Below are positions 47,817 through 58,681 of a stretch of DNA of 64,000 nucleotides, in pieces. The notes beneath the pieces were generated by a model, which saw only the letters and a list, made by a program, of their open reading frames with translations, did not search any database and was not told where the DNA came from. Within the stretch, counting starts at the first letter, position 1. Each line of letters opens with the position of its first letter. The position numbers and the translations under genes were made by a program. Source of the stretch: an uncultured Caulobacterales bacterium (GTDB lineage: Bacteria > Pseudomonadota > Alphaproteobacteria > Caulobacterales > Caulobacteraceae); assembly GCA_903874895.1 (NCBI GenBank), contig CAIQUG010000118.1, positions 32,456 to 96,455 on the forward strand. Direction: 5' to 3'.

Positions 47817-48431
47817 ATGACCGACGCGCCCCCCGACCCCCGGTCCCGCACGGCCGAGGTGGTCCGCGAGACCCGCGAGACCCGGATTCGCGTCAAACTC
47901 GACGTGGATGGAACCGGTGTCTGCCGCATCCGGACCGGCATCGGCTTCTATGATCACATGCTCGACAGCTTTGGCCGACACGGTGGTTTCGACCTCGAGA
48001 TCGAGGCATCCGGCGATCTTCACATCGACATGCACCATACGGTGGAAGATGTGGGCATCGTGCTGGGACAGGCCTTCGCGCAGGCGCTGCCCGGCTTCAG
48101 GGGCGTCCGCCGCTTCGGTCATGCCTATGTGCCGATGGACGAGACGCTGACCCGCTGCGCGGTGGACCTCTGCAACCGTCCCTACCTGATCTGGAGGGTC
48201 CAGTTCACCCGGGACAAGCTGGGGGATTTTGACACCGAGCTGTTCCGGGAGTTCCACCAAGCCTTCGCCATGAACGCCGGGGCGTGCGTGCATCTCGAGA
48301 CCCTCTACGGAGAGAACAACCACCACATCGCCGAGAGCGGGTTCAAGGCCCTGGCCCGGGCCCTGCGCACCGCCGTGGAGATCGATCCGAAGACCGCAGG
48401 TCAGGCCGCCTCGACGAAAGGGGTTCTCTGA
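47817..48431 (+). CDS. hisB: Imidazoleglycerol-phosphate dehydratase
   Basis: Dehydrates imidazoleglycerol phosphate to imidazoleacetol phosphate in histidine synthesis. The 204-residue monofunctional protein has the metal-binding motifs YDHMLDSFGRHG and HHTVEDVG repeated in its second half as MNAGACVHLE and GENNHHIAE. AAGGAG lies 10 bases before the ATG. hisH begins 5 bases after the stop. It is the first gene of the his group here and follows the PfkB kinase. Confidence 0.94.
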   Translation: MTDAPPDPRSRTAEVVRETRETRIRVKLDVDGTGVCRIRTGIGFYDHMLDSFGRHGGFDLEIEASGDLHIDMHHTVEDVGIVLGQAFAQALPGFRGVRRFGHAYVPMDETLTRCAVDLCNRPYLIWRVQFTRDKLGDFDTELFREFHQAFAMNAGACVHLETLYGENNHHIAESGFKALARALRTAVEIDPKTAGQAASTKGVL

Positions 48432-48436
48432 ACCCC

Positions 48437-49081
48437 ATGCGGACGGTTGCCCTGATCGACTACGGGTCCGGAAACCTGCCCTCCGCCGAAAAGGCCCTGT
48501 GGGCAGCCGCGCGGACCCTCGACACGCCGTTCGACATCCGGGCGACGTCTGATCCGGCATTCGTGGCGGGGGCCGACAGCATCGTCCTGCCCGGCGTCGG
48601 GGCCTTCCGCGCCTGCATGTCGGCCCTGACCGCCCGCGACGGCCTGGTCGATGCCATGACCGAGGCCGTGCGCGGACGGGGCGTGGCTTTCCTGGGGGTC
48701 TGCGTCGGCATGCAGCTGCTGGCGGATCGGGGCCTGGAGTTCGGCGAGACGGCGGGTCTGGGCTGGATCGGCGGCGATATCCGCAAGCTCGAGCCCTCGA
48801 CCCATGAGGCCAAGGTGCCGCACATGGGCTGGAACACCGTGCATCCGCGGCAGGACCATCCGCTCCTTCGCGGAATGTCCGATGGGGAACACATGTACTT
48901 CACCCATTCCTTCGCGTTTCATCCGGTATCGGCCGACGATTGCGCCGCAGACGTGGACCACGGGGGACGCTTCTGTGCCGTCGTGGCGCGGGACAACATC
49001 GCCGGCGTGCAGTTCCACCCGGAAAAGAGCCAGGGCGCGGGCCTTGCCCTGATACAGCGTTTTCTGGAGTGGAAGCCGTGA
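48437..49081 (+). CDS. hisH: Imidazole glycerol phosphate synthase glutaminase subunit
   Basis: Glutaminase partner of HisF; releases ammonia from glutamine for imidazole ring formation. The 214-residue class I amidotransferase has the catalytic Cys89 in FLGVCVGMQ and the His-Glu pair in [10 protein letters not shown] (about residues 195-197). It starts after a 5-base gap from hisB, and its stop overlaps hisA (GTGA). The gene precedes hisA, so HisH and HisF flank hisA in the cluster. Confidence 0.94.
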   Translation: MRTVALIDYGSGNLPSAEKALWAAARTLDTPFDIRATSDPAFVAGADSIVLPGVGAFRACMSALTARDGLVDAMTEAVRGRGVAFLGVCVGMQLLADRGLEFGETAGLGWIGGDIRKLEPSTHEAKVPHMGWNTVHPRQDHPLLRGMSDGEHMYFTHSFAFHPVSADDCAADVDHGGRFCAVVARDNIAGVQFHPEKSQGAGLALIQRFLEWKP

Positions 49082-49824
49082 TCCTCTACCCTGCGATCGA
49101 CCTGAAGGGCGGCCACTGCGTGCGGCTGCTGCGGGGCGACATGACGGCCGTGACCGTGTTCAACGACAGCCCGGCGGACCAGGCGGCCCGTTTTGTCCGC
49201 GAAGGATTCCAGTGGCTGCACGTGGTCGATCTGGACGGCGCGGTGGAAGGCCGTTCGATGAATGCCGCTGCCGTGTCCGCGATCCTGCAGGCGGTGGCGA
49301 TCCCGGTTCAGGTCGGAGGGGGCATCCGGACCCTCGAGGCGATCGAAACCTGGCTGGAGGCCGGCGTCAGCCGCGTGATCCTGGGCACGGTGGCCGTCAG
49401 TGACCCAGCCCTTGTGCGGGCGGCTGCCGCAGCCTTTCCGGAGCAGGTTGCCGTCGGAGTGGATGTGCGCGACGGTCGCGTGGCCGTGAACGGCTGGGTA
49501 GAGTCCTCGGAACTGACCGCGGTCGATATCGCCCGTCGCTTCGAGGATGCCGGGGTCTGCGCCCTGATCGTCACCGATATCGGGCGGGACGGAACGCTGG
49601 CCGGCGTGAACGTCGAGCAGGTGGGTGAGGTCGCCGATGCGGTGGGCATCCCGGTCATCGCCTCCGGCGGCATGGCGTCCCTCGCGGACATCGACGCCCT
49701 TCGGACCCGGCCGGGCGCCCCGATTGCGGGGGCGGTCCTCGGCAAGGCCCTGTACACCGGTGCCATTCGACCCGCGGAGGCTCTCAGCGCCGCACGACGG
49801 ACGGCACCCCGGGCCGGAGGCTGA
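49078..49824 (+). CDS. hisA: Phosphoribosyl-formimino-AICAR phosphate isomerase
   Basis: Isomerises ProFAR to PRFAR in histidine synthesis. The 248-residue TIM barrel has the catalytic aspartate in AIDLKGG and a second aspartate in [12 protein letters not shown], with phosphate loops GGGIR and ASGGMAS. It begins with GTG overlapping the hisH stop, so translation is coupled. The C-terminus runs RTAPRAGG, and hisF begins 6 bases after the stop. Confidence 0.94.
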   Translation: MILYPAIDLKGGHCVRLLRGDMTAVTVFNDSPADQAARFVREGFQWLHVVDLDGAVEGRSMNAAAVSAILQAVAIPVQVGGGIRTLEAIETWLEAGVSRVILGTVAVSDPALVRAAAAAFPEQVAVGVDVRDGRVAVNGWVESSELTAVDIARRFEDAGVCALIVTDIGRDGTLAGVNVEQVGEVADAVGIPVIASGGMASLADIDALRTRPGAPIAGAVLGKALYTGAIRPAEALSAARRTAPRAGG

Positions 49825-49830
49825 AGCCGC

Positions 49831-50589
49831 ATGATCAAGACGCGCGTCATACCGTGCCTCGACGTCAAGGACGGTCGCGTCGTCAAGGGCGTGAACTTCG
49901 TCGCCCTGCGCGATGCCGGCGACCCGGTGGAGCAGGCCGCAGCCTATGATGCCGCCGGGGCCGATGAACTCATGTTCCTCGACATCACCGCCTCCTCGGA
50001 CCAGCGGACGGCCATTCTGGACGTGATCGCGCGGACGGCGGACGTCTGCTTCATGCCCCTGTCCGTCGGTGGCGGCGTGCGCACGGTCGAGGACGCGCGG
50101 CGCCTTCTTCGGGCCGGTGCCGACAAGGTGTCGGTGAACACCGCTGCCGTCGAGGATCCGGATCTGGTCACGCGGATGGCGGACGCCTTCGGGGCCCAGT
50201 GCGTCGTGGCCGCAGTGGACGTCAAGTCCGTGGCCGCCGACCGCTGGGACGTCTTCACCTATGGCGGCCGCAGGGACACGGGCATCGACGCCCTCGAATA
50301 TGCCGCCCGGATCGTCGCCAGGGGGGCGGGGGAGATCCTGCTGACCTCCATGGACCGGGACGGGGCCCGGACCGGCTATGATCTTGCCCTGCTCCGGGCC
50401 GTCACCTCGGCCGTGCCCGTCCCGGTGATCGCGTCGGGCGGCGCCGGCAGCATCGCCCATCTGGTGGAGGCCGTCCGCGAGGGCGGGGCCGACGCCGTGC
50501 TCGCCGCCTCGATCTTCCACTTCGGGGACATCTCCATCGCTGACGCCAAGCGCGGTCTCGCCGCCGCCGGCGTTCCCGTCCGCCTCTGA
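49831..50589 (+). CDS. hisF: Imidazole glycerol phosphate synthase cyclase subunit
   Basis: Cyclase that uses ammonia from HisH to convert PRFAR to imidazoleglycerol phosphate and AICAR. The 252-residue barrel begins [16 protein letters not shown], with the aspartates of the active site in LDVKDG and [11 protein letters not shown]. Phosphate-binding motifs include SVGGGVR and ASGGAGS. GGAGG lies about 10 bases before the ATG. hisE follows after 17 bases. Confidence 0.95.
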   Translation: MIKTRVIPCLDVKDGRVVKGVNFVALRDAGDPVEQAAAYDAAGADELMFLDITASSDQRTAILDVIARTADVCFMPLSVGGGVRTVEDARRLLRAGADKVSVNTAAVEDPDLVTRMADAFGAQCVVAAVDVKSVAADRWDVFTYGGRRDTGIDALEYAARIVARGAGEILLTSMDRDGARTGYDLALLRAVTSAVPVPVIASGGAGSIAHLVEAVREGGADAVLAASIFHFGDISIADAKRGLAAAGVPVRL

Positions 50590-50606
50590 CACGGACCCGC
50601 CGCGCC

Positions 50607-50957
50607 ATGACCGATCCCGTCGCCCCTGATCCGACCCTGGCCGAGGTTCTGGCGCGCCTCGAAGCGACCATCCAGTCGCGAACGGAAACCGATCCCAAGG
50701 TGTCCTACACCGCGCGCCTGCTGGCCGACCCGACCCTGGCGGCCAAGAAGCTCGGCGAGGAAGCCGTCGAGACGGTCATCGCCGCCGTCGGCGCCGACCG
50801 GTCTGCCCTGGCGGCGGAGAGTGCGGATCTTCTGTACCATTGGCTCGTGCTGCTGGCCGCCCGGGGCGTGACCACCGCCGAGGTCGCCGCCGTCCTTGCC
50901 CGCCGGGAGGGCGTCTCGGGGCTGGCGGAAAAGGCCTCACGCAGCGTCACCCCCTAG
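50607..50957 (+). CDS. hisE: Phosphoribosyl-ATP pyrophosphatase
   Basis: Hydrolyses phosphoribosyl-ATP in the second step of histidine synthesis. The 116-residue MazG-like protein carries KKLGEEAVETVIAAV and ESADLLYHWLVLLAARG, the metal-binding helices of the family. It is the separate HisE form; hisI is not in the window. It ends the his group, with about 240 bases to sdhC. Confidence 0.92.
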   Translation: MTDPVAPDPTLAEVLARLEATIQSRTETDPKVSYTARLLADPTLAAKKLGEEAVETVIAAVGADRSALAAESADLLYHWLVLLAARGVTTAEVAAVLARREGVSGLAEKASRSVTP

Positions 50958-51079
50958 AAATGCGCCGCCGGGATCCGGAATCGCCCTCTGCAGCTACGGA
51001 TTATTAAGGCGAAGCCTTGCCAAAGTGCCGCCGCATCAACACTTCCGGAGCCGTCGGAACAAGCATCCGCTTCGTTTCG

Positions 51080-51107
51080 TTGACTTGCCGGTACGGGCGT
51101 CTAAAAG
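51080..51107 (+). promoter_or_regulatory. Candidate sigma-70-type promoter of sdhCDAB
   Basis: TTGACT at 51080-51085 and TAAAAG at 51102-51107, separated by 16 bases, lie about 95 bases before the sdhC ATG in the 242-base his/sdh gap. The -35 matches the consensus well and the -10 only partly. Confidence 0.45.
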
Positions 51108-51199
51108 TCCGCCCGCGTCCGCCAACCGGATCTTCCTGTCGGCGCAACGAAAACTGGACTTGCTCTGATTGAGCCGTCGAGCTGGAGAGTAGAACGCAT

Positions 51200-51619
51200 A
51201 TGGCCGAGGCCACCTCCACCGGAAAGGGCGTCCGGAGTCGCCCCACCTCTCCGCACCTGCAGGTCTGGCGCTGGCACGTCACCATGGCCGCATCGATCCT
51301 CACCCGGGCGACCGGCATCGCGCTCTACGGCGGTGCTGTAATTGCCGCCGTGTGGTTTGCCGCCCTCATGGTCGGGCCGGATGCCTATGGGCCGGTGATG
51401 ATCCTTCTGGGGTCTTGGCTCGGCAAGGTCGTGATGTTCGGCCTGACCTTCTCGGTCTTCTACCATCTGGCCGCCGGTCTGCGACACCTGGTCTGGGACG
51501 CCGGCAGCGGCTTCAATCCTCATACGGCCAACATGACCGCCGTCGGGGCCATGGCCTTCGCCCTCGTCGCCACGATCGTGGTCTGGGCGCTCGCCATCCA
51601 GACGGGAGCGGTGCGATGA
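51200..51619 (+). CDS. sdhC: Succinate dehydrogenase cytochrome b556 subunit
   Basis: Membrane anchor and haem b subunit of complex II, passing electrons from the iron-sulphur subunit to quinone. The 139-residue protein has the RPTSPHLQVWRW quinone-site opening, three membrane helices and the haem-ligand histidine in FYHLAAGLRHLVWD. A GGAGAG ribosome site precedes the ATG. sdhD starts within its stop codon (ATGA). Confidence 0.93.
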   Translation: MAEATSTGKGVRSRPTSPHLQVWRWHVTMAASILTRATGIALYGGAVIAAVWFAALMVGPDAYGPVMILLGSWLGKVVMFGLTFSVFYHLAAGLRHLVWDAGSGFNPHTANMTAVGAMAFALVATIVVWALAIQTGAVR

Positions 51620-52020
51620 GCAACGACAGCCAATTCCGCACCGCACTGGGGCGCGCCCGGGGTCTGGGCTCTGCCCATCACGGAGTCAGCGCCTTCATCG
51701 TCGAGCGCTCCACATCGGTGGCTCTGGTTCCCCTGTGCCTCTGGGCCGTCTATGCCGCCATCAAGGTGGCGCCGCTGGGTTATGAGAGCGCGGTCCTCAT
51801 GCTGCGCCAGCCGGTGAACGCCATCATGTCCCTGCTGCTGGTCGGCGTGTCCTTCCTGCACATGCGGGTCGGTCTGCGGGTCGTCATCGAGGACTATGTG
51901 CACACCCCCGCGGCCAAGATCCTTGCCCTCCTGGCCAACAGCACCCTGTGCTGGCTCGGCTGGGCAATCGCAACCTTCTCCATCCTGTGGGTCGCCTTCG
52001 TCGGCGGCCCGGTTCACTAG
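51616..52020 (+). CDS. sdhD: Succinate dehydrogenase membrane anchor subunit
   Basis: Second membrane anchor of complex II, 134 residues, three helices, with the RARGLGSAHHG opening and a haem or quinone-side histidine in FLHMRVGLRVVIEDYVH. It overlaps sdhC by 4 bases and precedes sdhA by 18 bases, the usual alphaproteobacterial sdhCDAB order. Confidence 0.92.
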   Translation: MSNDSQFRTALGRARGLGSAHHGVSAFIVERSTSVALVPLCLWAVYAAIKVAPLGYESAVLMLRQPVNAIMSLLLVGVSFLHMRVGLRVVIEDYVHTPAAKILALLANSTLCWLGWAIATFSILWVAFVGGPVH

Positions 52021-52038
52021 TCGGACGGTCAAAAGAGC

Positions 52039-53826
52039 ATGGCTCAGTACAGTTTCGTCGATCACAGCTACGACGTCGTCGTCGTCGGCGCCGGCGGTTC
52101 CGGACTTCGCGCGGCCCTCGGCTGCGCCCAGGCAGGCCTGAAGACGGCCTGCGTGTCCAAGGTGTTCCCCACACGCAGTCACACGGTGGCGGCCCAGGGC
52201 GGCATCTCGGCCAGCCTCGGCAACATGGGCGACGACGACTGGCGCTGGCACATGTACGACACCGTCAAGGGATCGGACTGGCTCGGTGACCAGGACGCCA
52301 TCGAATATCTGTGCCGCAATGCGCCGGCAGCGGTCTATGAGCTGGAACACTGGGGCGTGCCCTTCTCCCGCACGGACGAAGGCCGGATCTACCAGCGCGC
52401 CTTCGGCGGCATGACCAAGAACTACGGCGAAGGCCCGATCCAGCGTACCTGCGCAGCGGCAGACCGGACCGGTCACGCCATCCTGCACACCCTGTACGGA
52501 CAGTCCGTCCGCAACTCGGTGGAGTTCTTCATCGAGTATTTCGCCCTCGACCTGATCATGGACGACGGTGTCTGCCGCGGCGTGACCGCGTGGAAGCTGG
52601 ATGACGGGACCCTGCACCGCTTCTCCGCCCAGCTGGTCATCCTGGCCACCGGCGGCTACGGCCGGGGCTACTTCTCCTGCACCTCCGCCCATACCTGCAC
52701 CGGGGACGGCAACGCCATGGTGCTCCGCGCCGGGCTGCCCCTGCAGGACATGGAATTCGTCCAGTTCCACCCCACCGGCATCTATGGCGCCGGCTGCCTG
52801 ATCACCGAGGGGGCCCGCGGCGAAGGTGGCTACCTGACCAATTCGGAAGGGGAACGCTTCATGGAGCGCTACGCCCCCTCCGCCAAGGACCTGGCCAGCC
52901 GGGACGTGGTCAGCCGGGCCATGACCGTGGAGATTCGCGAGGGTCGCGGCGTGGGGCCGAACAAGGACCACATCCACCTGCATCTGGACCATCTGGACCC
53001 GAAGATCCTGCACGAGCGCCTGCCCGGCATCTCGGAAAGCGCCAAGGTGTTCGCCGGCGTCGATGTGACCAGGGAGCCGATCCCGGTTCTCCCGACGGTT
53101 CACTACAACATGGGCGGCATCCCCTGTAACTATCACGGGGAAGTCCTGACCAAGGTCGGCGGCGATCCGGACAAGGTGGTTCCGGGGCTGATGGCCGTGG
53201 GCGAGGCCGCCTGCGTGTCCGTGCACGGGGCCAACCGTCTGGGTTCCAACTCCCTCACCGACCTGGTGGTGTTCGGTCGCGCCGCCGGTCTGCGCGCTGC
53301 GGAGATCGCCGAAAAGGGTGCCAAGATCCCCGAGCCGAAGGCGGCCTGGACCGATCCACACCTGGCCCGCTTCGACCGGTTCCGCAACGCCGCGGGCTCC
53401 GAACCGACGGCCAGACTGCGCCTCGAAATGCAGCGGGCCATGCAGGAGGACGTGGCCGTGTTCCGGACGGACGAGACCCTCCAGAGCGGTGTCCAGCGCA
53501 TCACCGACGTCTATCACCGCTCGAAGGACATCGGCGTTTCCGACCGCGGCATGATCTGGAACACGGATCTGATGGAAACGCTGGAGTTCGACAACCTGAT
53601 CGGCCAGGCGGCGGTGACGGTGGCCTCGGCCGCGAACCGGCAGGAAAGCCGTGGCGCCCATGCCCGGGAAGACTTCAAGGACCGCAACGACCAGGACTGG
53701 ATGAAGCACACCCTGGCCTGGTTTGACCCGAAGAACGGCCACGTCTCCATCGACTACCGCCCGGTGCACGCCTACACGCTCACCAACGACATCTCCTACA
53801 TCGCGCCCAAGGCGCGGGTGTACTGA
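52039..53826 (+). CDS. sdhA: Succinate dehydrogenase flavoprotein subunit
   Basis: Oxidises succinate to fumarate with covalently bound FAD. The 595-residue protein has the dinucleotide motif [14 protein letters not shown], the FAD-linking histidine in [10 protein letters not shown] (His48), the catalytic HPTGIYGAG and [11 protein letters not shown] segments and the C-terminal YRPVHAYTL. Flavinylated SdhA is the client of SDHAF4, whose homologue lies at 24348. The long antisense frame over this gene is a shadow. Confidence 0.97.
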   Translation: MAQYSFVDHSYDVVVVGAGGSGLRAALGCAQAGLKTACVSKVFPTRSHTVAAQGGISASLGNMGDDDWRWHMYDTVKGSDWLGDQDAIEYLCRNAPAAVYELEHWGVPFSRTDEGRIYQRAFGGMTKNYGEGPIQRTCAAADRTGHAILHTLYGQSVRNSVEFFIEYFALDLIMDDGVCRGVTAWKLDDGTLHRFSAQLVILATGGYGRGYFSCTSAHTCTGDGNAMVLRAGLPLQDMEFVQFHPTGIYGAGCLITEGARGEGGYLTNSEGERFMERYAPSAKDLASRDVVSRAMTVEIREGRGVGPNKDHIHLHLDHLDPKILHERLPGISESAKVFAGVDVTREPIPVLPTVHYNMGGIPCNYHGEVLTKVGGDPDKVVPGLMAVGEAACVSVHGANRLGSNSLTDLVVFGRAAGLRAAEIAEKGAKIPEPKAAWTDPHLARFDRFRNAAGSEPTARLRLEMQRAMQEDVAVFRTDETLQSGVQRITDVYHRSKDIGVSDRGMIWNTDLMETLEFDNLIGQAAVTVASAANRQESRGAHAREDFKDRNDQDWMKHTLAWFDPKNGHVSIDYRPVHAYTLTNDISYIAPKARVY

Positions 53827-53847
53827 CGCTAGGGGTCGAAGACAGTC

Positions 53848-54630
53848 ATGGTTCAGTTCACGCTCCCCCGGAATTCGAAGATCACCAAGGGCAAGCACTT
53901 TCCGGCACCGGAAGGTGCCAAGAAGGTGAAGTCCTTCAAGATCTACCGGTACGACCCGGAAACCGGTGCCAATCCCCGCTGGGACACCTTCGACGTGGCG
54001 GTGGATCAGTGCGGTCCGATGGTGCTGGACGCGATCCTGCACATCAAGAATACCATGGACCCCAGCCTGGCCTTCCGCCGGTCATGCCGGGAAGGGGTCT
54101 GCGGCTCCTGCGCCATGAACATCGGCGGCCGCAACACGCTGGCCTGCACCCATGCCTGGGACGAGGTCCCCGGCGATGCCGTGCAGATCTCGCCCCTGCC
54201 CCAGATGCCGGTTCTGAAGGACCTGATCCCGGACCTGACGCTGTTCTTCGCCCAGTACTCCTCCATCGAGCCCTGGCTGCACACCGACACCCCCATGCCG
54301 CAGAAGGAATGGACCCAGTCACCCCAGGACCGGGCCAAGCTGGACGGTCTCTACGAGTGCATCCTCTGCGCCTGCTGCACCACCTCCTGCCCGTCCTACT
54401 GGTGGAACGGGGAGAAGTACCTCGGCCCCGCGGCGCTGCTGCAGGCCTATCGCTGGCTGGTGGACAGCCGGGACGAGGCCATCGGCGACCGGCTGGATGA
54501 CCTCGAGGATCCCTTCAAGCTGTATCGCTGCCACACGATCATGAACTGCGCCCAGGTCTGCCCGAAGGGCCTGAATCCGGCCAAGGCCATCGCCGGCATC
54601 AAGCGGATGCTGGTGGAACGGGTCGTCTGA
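53848..54630 (+). CDS. sdhB: Succinate dehydrogenase iron-sulphur subunit
   Basis: Carries electrons from FAD to quinone through three iron-sulphur clusters. The 260-residue protein has a [2Fe-2S] domain with [15 protein letters not shown], then [16 protein letters not shown] for the [4Fe-4S] cluster and [15 protein letters not shown] for the [3Fe-4S] cluster. It follows sdhA by 21 bases and completes the complex II operon. Confidence 0.97.
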   Translation: MVQFTLPRNSKITKGKHFPAPEGAKKVKSFKIYRYDPETGANPRWDTFDVAVDQCGPMVLDAILHIKNTMDPSLAFRRSCREGVCGSCAMNIGGRNTLACTHAWDEVPGDAVQISPLPQMPVLKDLIPDLTLFFAQYSSIEPWLHTDTPMPQKEWTQSPQDRAKLDGLYECILCACCTTSCPSYWWNGEKYLGPAALLQAYRWLVDSRDEAIGDRLDDLEDPFKLYRCHTIMNCAQVCPKGLNPAKAIAGIKRMLVERVV

Positions 54631-54658
54631 CCCCGCAGTTTCCGTCGGAGACGGTCCA

Positions 54659-55330
54659 TTGGCGCGAACTCTCACAAGACCGGCAGCATTCCTCGCCCTG
54701 GTGCTGGCGTCAGCCGTCGCGGCGGCGGCGGCGGTGGCAATGCTCGCCACAGCCGTCCAAGCGGACGAGCCCGTGGTCCTGCCCAATGGCGGCATTCACA
54801 GCCTGACGAAGGACGAGGACAAGATCCGTGCCCTGCTGTCCGGCTCTGGCTGGGTCTCGCCGGGTCTGTCCAAGACCCGCTGGCTGTACATGGTCTCGTT
54901 CCGGTCCTGCCCCGACTGCATCCGGTTCGAGACGGAACAGTTCCCGGACATCCACAAGGCCGGGATCGATACGCGCCTGATCCTCACCGCGCGCCGCGCC
55001 CGGTCCTCGGCACCGGAGCGCTCCGGTGTGGCCGAACTCTGGGCCCACCGCAGCTGGAAGACGTTCGAGACCTGGACCGGGATGCCCGTGGACGCCTGGA
55101 CCGCCGAAGGCCTGCCGTCCGCCGATACCGATCCGGATCGTGCCGCCCTGCTCGAGAAGTCCCGCGCCCTGGTGGACGATCTGCGGCCCCTGCTTGAGGA
55201 AAACGGCGTGCGCTTCGCCTATCCGACCCTGATCTGGCAGGGTCCGGATGGTCATCTGCGCGGCTGCGCCTGCGAGGACCGGATCACCTATCCCTATATC
55301 CGCGCCGAGCTGGGCCTTCCCGCCGGCTGA
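54659..55330 (+). CDS. Exported DsbG/DsbC-like thiol-disulfide protein
   Basis: Periplasmic thioredoxin-fold protein of 223 residues. It has an N-terminal hydrophobic Ala-rich signal segment (about 10-35), a redox pair CPDC (Cys84, Cys87) in VSFRSCPDCIRF, and a cis-proline region AYPTLIWQGPDG typical of DsbC/DsbG-type proteins. A second cysteine pair, GCAC, follows near the C-terminus. It begins with TTG, supported by GGAGAC 9 bases upstream that sits within a small hairpin (54643-54655). The gene follows sdhB by 28 bases and could share its transcript. Its client is unknown; haem or iron-sulphur protein maturation is a guess. Confidence 0.7.
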   Translation: MARTLTRPAAFLALVLASAVAAAAAVAMLATAVQADEPVVLPNGGIHSLTKDEDKIRALLSGSGWVSPGLSKTRWLYMVSFRSCPDCIRFETEQFPDIHKAGIDTRLILTARRARSSAPERSGVAELWAHRSWKTFETWTGMPVDAWTAEGLPSADTDPDRAALLEKSRALVDDLRPLLEENGVRFAYPTLIWQGPDGHLRGCACEDRITYPYIRAELGLPAG

Positions 55331-56647
55331 TCAGGTCGGCCAGGTTTCCTGCGCGAGGCCCAGCGCCTCTCCGGCCAGGTAGAGCGACCCGCAGATCAGG
55401 ATATGCGAGGACACCCCGCCCGCCGTTGCGAGCCGCACGGCGCTTGTGACATCCGGGGCCGTGTCCGCCTGCAGGCCGAGGCCCGCCGCCACCGATGCCA
55501 GATCCTGGGAAGAGGCCGCTGCTGCCGCCGCGAAGTCCGTGAAGATCAGGCGGACATCGCGGCCGGCAAAGGCCTGGAGGATCCCGGTGGCGTCCTTGTT
55601 GGCCAGCAGCCCCATGATCACGGTGGCCGGACGGCCGTCTCTGGCCTGCAGGTTCTGCAGATGCGCCACCAGGGCCCGGGCGGCGTGGGGATTGTGACCT
55701 CCGTCCAGCCAAAGGTCGCAGGCGGCGGCATTTGCCCATCGTGCCAGGGGACCGGCGGTCAGGCGCTGAAGGCGCGCGGGCCAGCGGACCGTGGTCAGGC
55801 CCCCAGCAATGGCAGCGGCATCGATCCGACCGTCGCCGAGGGCCAGGGCCGCAGCAATGGCCAGACCGGCGTTCTCGATCTGATGCTCCCCAGGCAGGGC
55901 CGGGGAGGGCAGATCCAGCAGCTGATCCGGTCCCTGAAATGCGACGCCGTCCCCCGCCCGCCAGATGTCGAAATCAACGCCCATCCAGCTCAGGTCAGCG
56001 GACAAGCGCTCAGCCTCGGCCAGAATGACGTCCCGGGCTGCATCGGCCTGACGGGCCACGACGGCCCGCCCGCCCTGCTTCAGGATTCCGGCCTTCTCCC
56101 CGGCGATGCCCCCGAGGTCGTCACCGAGGAATTCCCGGTGGTCGTAGTCCACGGGGGCGATCACCGCCACGGCGGGGCGGGGGATCACGTTCGTGGCGTC
56201 GAACCGCCCGCCGAGTCCCACCTCGATGATGGCGAGGTCCGCGGGATGGGCGGCGAAGGCGTGGAAGGCGGCGGCAGCCGTGATCTCGAAGAAGGTGATG
56301 GGTTCCCCGGCATTGACCCGCTCCACCTCGTCGAGCACCGCGGCCAGCTCTGCGTCGCTGATCAACTCGCCGGCAATTCGGATCCGCTCCGCAAACCGGA
56401 CGAGATGCGGCGAAGTGTAGACGTGGGTGCGCAGGCCCGCAGCTTCGGCGATGGCACGCAGGAAGGCCACGGTCGAGCCCTTGCCGTTGGTTCCGGCCAC
56501 GTGGATCAGGGGCGGCAGGCGTTGCTCCGGTCGTCCGAGCGCGGCCAGGAGGCGGCTGACCCGGTCGAGGGACAGGTCGATCTTCTTGGGGTGAAGCGCC
56601 TGCAACCGCAGCAGGGCCGCATCATGGGCACCGAGAAAGTCACTCAC
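55331..56647 (-). CDS. folC: Folylpolyglutamate/dihydrofolate synthase
   Basis: ATP-dependent ligase that makes dihydrofolate and adds glutamates to folates. The 438-residue Mur-ligase-fold protein has the P-loop AGTNGKGST (51-59) and TSPHLVRF near residue 79, with the later IEVGLGGRFDATNV motif. It starts with GTG overlapping the stop of the ABC exporter. Its stop directly abuts the stop of the plus-strand DsbG-like gene. Confidence 0.92.
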   Translation of the reverse strand: MSDFLGAHDAALLRLQALHPKKIDLSLDRVSRLLAALGRPEQRLPPLIHVAGTNGKGSTVAFLRAIAEAAGLRTHVYTSPHLVRFAERIRIAGELISDAELAAVLDEVERVNAGEPITFFEITAAAAFHAFAAHPADLAIIEVGLGGRFDATNVIPRPAVAVIAPVDYDHREFLGDDLGGIAGEKAGILKQGGRAVVARQADAARDVILAEAERLSADLSWMGVDFDIWRAGDGVAFQGPDQLLDLPSPALPGEHQIENAGLAIAAALALGDGRIDAAAIAGGLTTVRWPARLQRLTAGPLARWANAAACDLWLDGGHNPHAARALVAHLQNLQARDGRPATVIMGLLANKDATGILQAFAGRDVRLIFTDFAAAAAASSQDLASVAAGLGLQADTAPDVTSAVRLATAGGVSSHILICGSLYLAGEALGLAQETWPT

Positions 56648-58509
56648 CCCTGGGCCTGCTCCACCACCGGGACATCGGGATGGATCGGAGCCGCGCCGAA
56701 CTGAAGCTCTGCCAGGTGGGCGTAGAGACCGCCCCTGGCAATCAGTTCTGCATGGCGACCCTCTTCCACGACCACGCCGCCGTCCATCACCACGATCCGG
56801 TCCGCGTTCTGCACCGTGGCGAGACGGTGAGCGATGACCAGGGTGGTCCGGCCGGTCATGGCCTTGGACAGGGCCAGCTGGACCAGCCGCTCATTCTCCG
56901 CATCGAGCGCGCTCGTCGCTTCGTCCAGCAGCAGGATCGGCGCATCACGCACCAGGGCGCGGGCGATGGCGATCCGTTGACGCTGCCCGCCGGACAGGGT
57001 CTTGCCGCGCTCGCCCAGGGACTGGTCGAAGCCGTCCGGCAGGGCCGAGATGAACCCGGCAGCCTCCGACGCAGATGCCGCCTGCTCGATCTCGGCACGG
57101 GTGGCGGCTTCCCGTCCGAAGCGGATGTTGTCGAGCGCCGAGCCGGAGAACAGGGACGCGTCCTGGGCCACAAGCGCCATCCGGGCCCGGACTTCCGCCG
57201 GATCGGCATCCCGCAGGTCGACGCCGTCCAGGGCAATGATCCCGGATTGCGGGTCATAGAACCGCAGGAGAAGGCGCAGGACGGTACTCTTGCCGGCACC
57301 CGACGGTCCCACCAGGGCCACGGTCTCTCCCGGGCGGACGCTGAATGTCAGCCCGTTCAGCGCGGGCAGGTCGGATCGACCCGGATAGGCAAAGCGCACA
57401 TCGGCAAAGGAGATCGCCCCGCTGGCCGGGCGCGGAAGGGGCTTGGGCTTGTCGGGCGCCGCAATGGAGGGCTTGGCCGTCAGGATCTCGTCGATCCGGG
57501 ACATGGCACCGGAGGCCTTCTGTACCTCGCCCCAAACCTCACCGAGGACCCCGACGGATCCGGCCGCCAGGACCGCGAGGAACAGGAACTGCAGGATCTG
57601 CCCGTTGCTCATCTCGTGGGCGTGGACCAGCGTGACACCGAGCCAGAGCACCGCCGCGATGCCTGCGGTGACCAGGGAGATGACCATGGCCGTCATGATC
57701 GCCCGGGCACCCACGCGGGCCACCGAGGCCTCGAACGCCGCCTCGACGGACTCCGCGAACCGCCGCGCCGCGAACCCTTCGCGACCAAAGGCCTGCACCG
57801 TCTCGAGCTGGTCGAGGGTCTCTCCGGCGTAGCCCACGGCGTCGGCAAAGCGATCCTGAGCGCGGATGGACAGGCCCCGCACCCGACGACCGAACACGAA
57901 AAGCGGAATGATGACGATGGGCACGAGTGCGACCACACCGAGCGTCAGCTTCACGGACACGCTGAGCATCATGGCCATGGCCCCGATGATCATCAGCCCG
58001 TTGCGAAGCACCATCGACATGGTCACGCCGGCCATGCTTTCGACGATGGCCATGTCCGTGGTCATCCGGGAAAGGACCTCCCCGGTGCGGACCTGCATGA
58101 ACCAGGCCTGGTCGAGGGTCAGGACATGGCTGTAGACGTTACGGCGCAGGTCCGCGATCACCCGCTCCCCGAGACGGGTGACGCAGTAGAACCGGGCCGC
58201 CGTGGCGAAGGCGAGACCCAGGGACACACCCAGCGCGACGAAGAAGTCACCGATGCCGAAGCCGTGGTCCACGGCGATGCGCAGGGCGCTGGTGACGCCC
58301 AGCGTTGCACCGGTAGACAACAGCAGGAACAGGATCGACAGGACCGCCAGCCGCCAATGGGCCAGGACCAGAGGCACGAGCCGACGCAGGGGGCGCAGGT
58401 CACGGGACTTCTCCCGCTTGTCCTTGCCCGCCATGATCTCGGCGGCGAGAAGGGCCCCGCCCGACGGACGACCTTCGGCCTCTGTGGCGCCCGACGTGGC
58501 GGTGGTCAT
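56644..58509 (-). CDS. MsbA-like ABC exporter (transmembrane-ATPase fusion)
   Basis: ABC-B type half-transporter of 621 residues with six membrane helices (about 40-340) and an ATPase domain carrying Walker [10 protein letters not shown], signature LSGGQRQR, Walker [13 protein letters not shown] and the H-loop in IAHRL. Such proteins export lipids, lipid A or drugs; the substrate is not determined. ATG at 58509 is supported by AGGAG 8 bases upstream. The gene is coupled to folC by a 4-base overlap and diverges from rpmE. Confidence 0.85.
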   Translation of the reverse strand: MTTATSGATEAEGRPSGGALLAAEIMAGKDKREKSRDLRPLRRLVPLVLAHWRLAVLSILFLLLSTGATLGVTSALRIAVDHGFGIGDFFVALGVSLGLAFATAARFYCVTRLGERVIADLRRNVYSHVLTLDQAWFMQVRTGEVLSRMTTDMAIVESMAGVTMSMVLRNGLMIIGAMAMMLSVSVKLTLGVVALVPIVIIPLFVFGRRVRGLSIRAQDRFADAVGYAGETLDQLETVQAFGREGFAARRFAESVEAAFEASVARVGARAIMTAMVISLVTAGIAAVLWLGVTLVHAHEMSNGQILQFLFLAVLAAGSVGVLGEVWGEVQKASGAMSRIDEILTAKPSIAAPDKPKPLPRPASGAISFADVRFAYPGRSDLPALNGLTFSVRPGETVALVGPSGAGKSTVLRLLLRFYDPQSGIIALDGVDLRDADPAEVRARMALVAQDASLFSGSALDNIRFGREAATRAEIEQAASASEAAGFISALPDGFDQSLGERGKTLSGGQRQRIAIARALVRDAPILLLDEATSALDAENERLVQLALSKAMTGRTTLVIAHRLATVQNADRIVVMDGGVVVEEGRHAELIARGGLYAHLAELQFGAAPIHPDVPVVEQAQG

Positions 58510-58681
58510 ATGCGCACTCCTGATTCGGTCCATAACATCTCAAGAATCCCCCTGGCCTCTTGCCATGTGGGCAGGCCTTCGTGTACAGGCTCGCGACTTG
58601 GCGGCCCGTCGAAACGGCGGGCCTTCGCTCTTTTTTCGCCCCGGCGCATCCGCCCGGGCCTTAAGTCGGTCGGATCGCCCT

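Noticed and set aside
51520..54042. An 840-codon open frame on the minus strand opposite sdhD-sdhA-sdhB.
   Set aside because: Same codon-bias effect over conserved subunits of complex II, with no recognisable domain.
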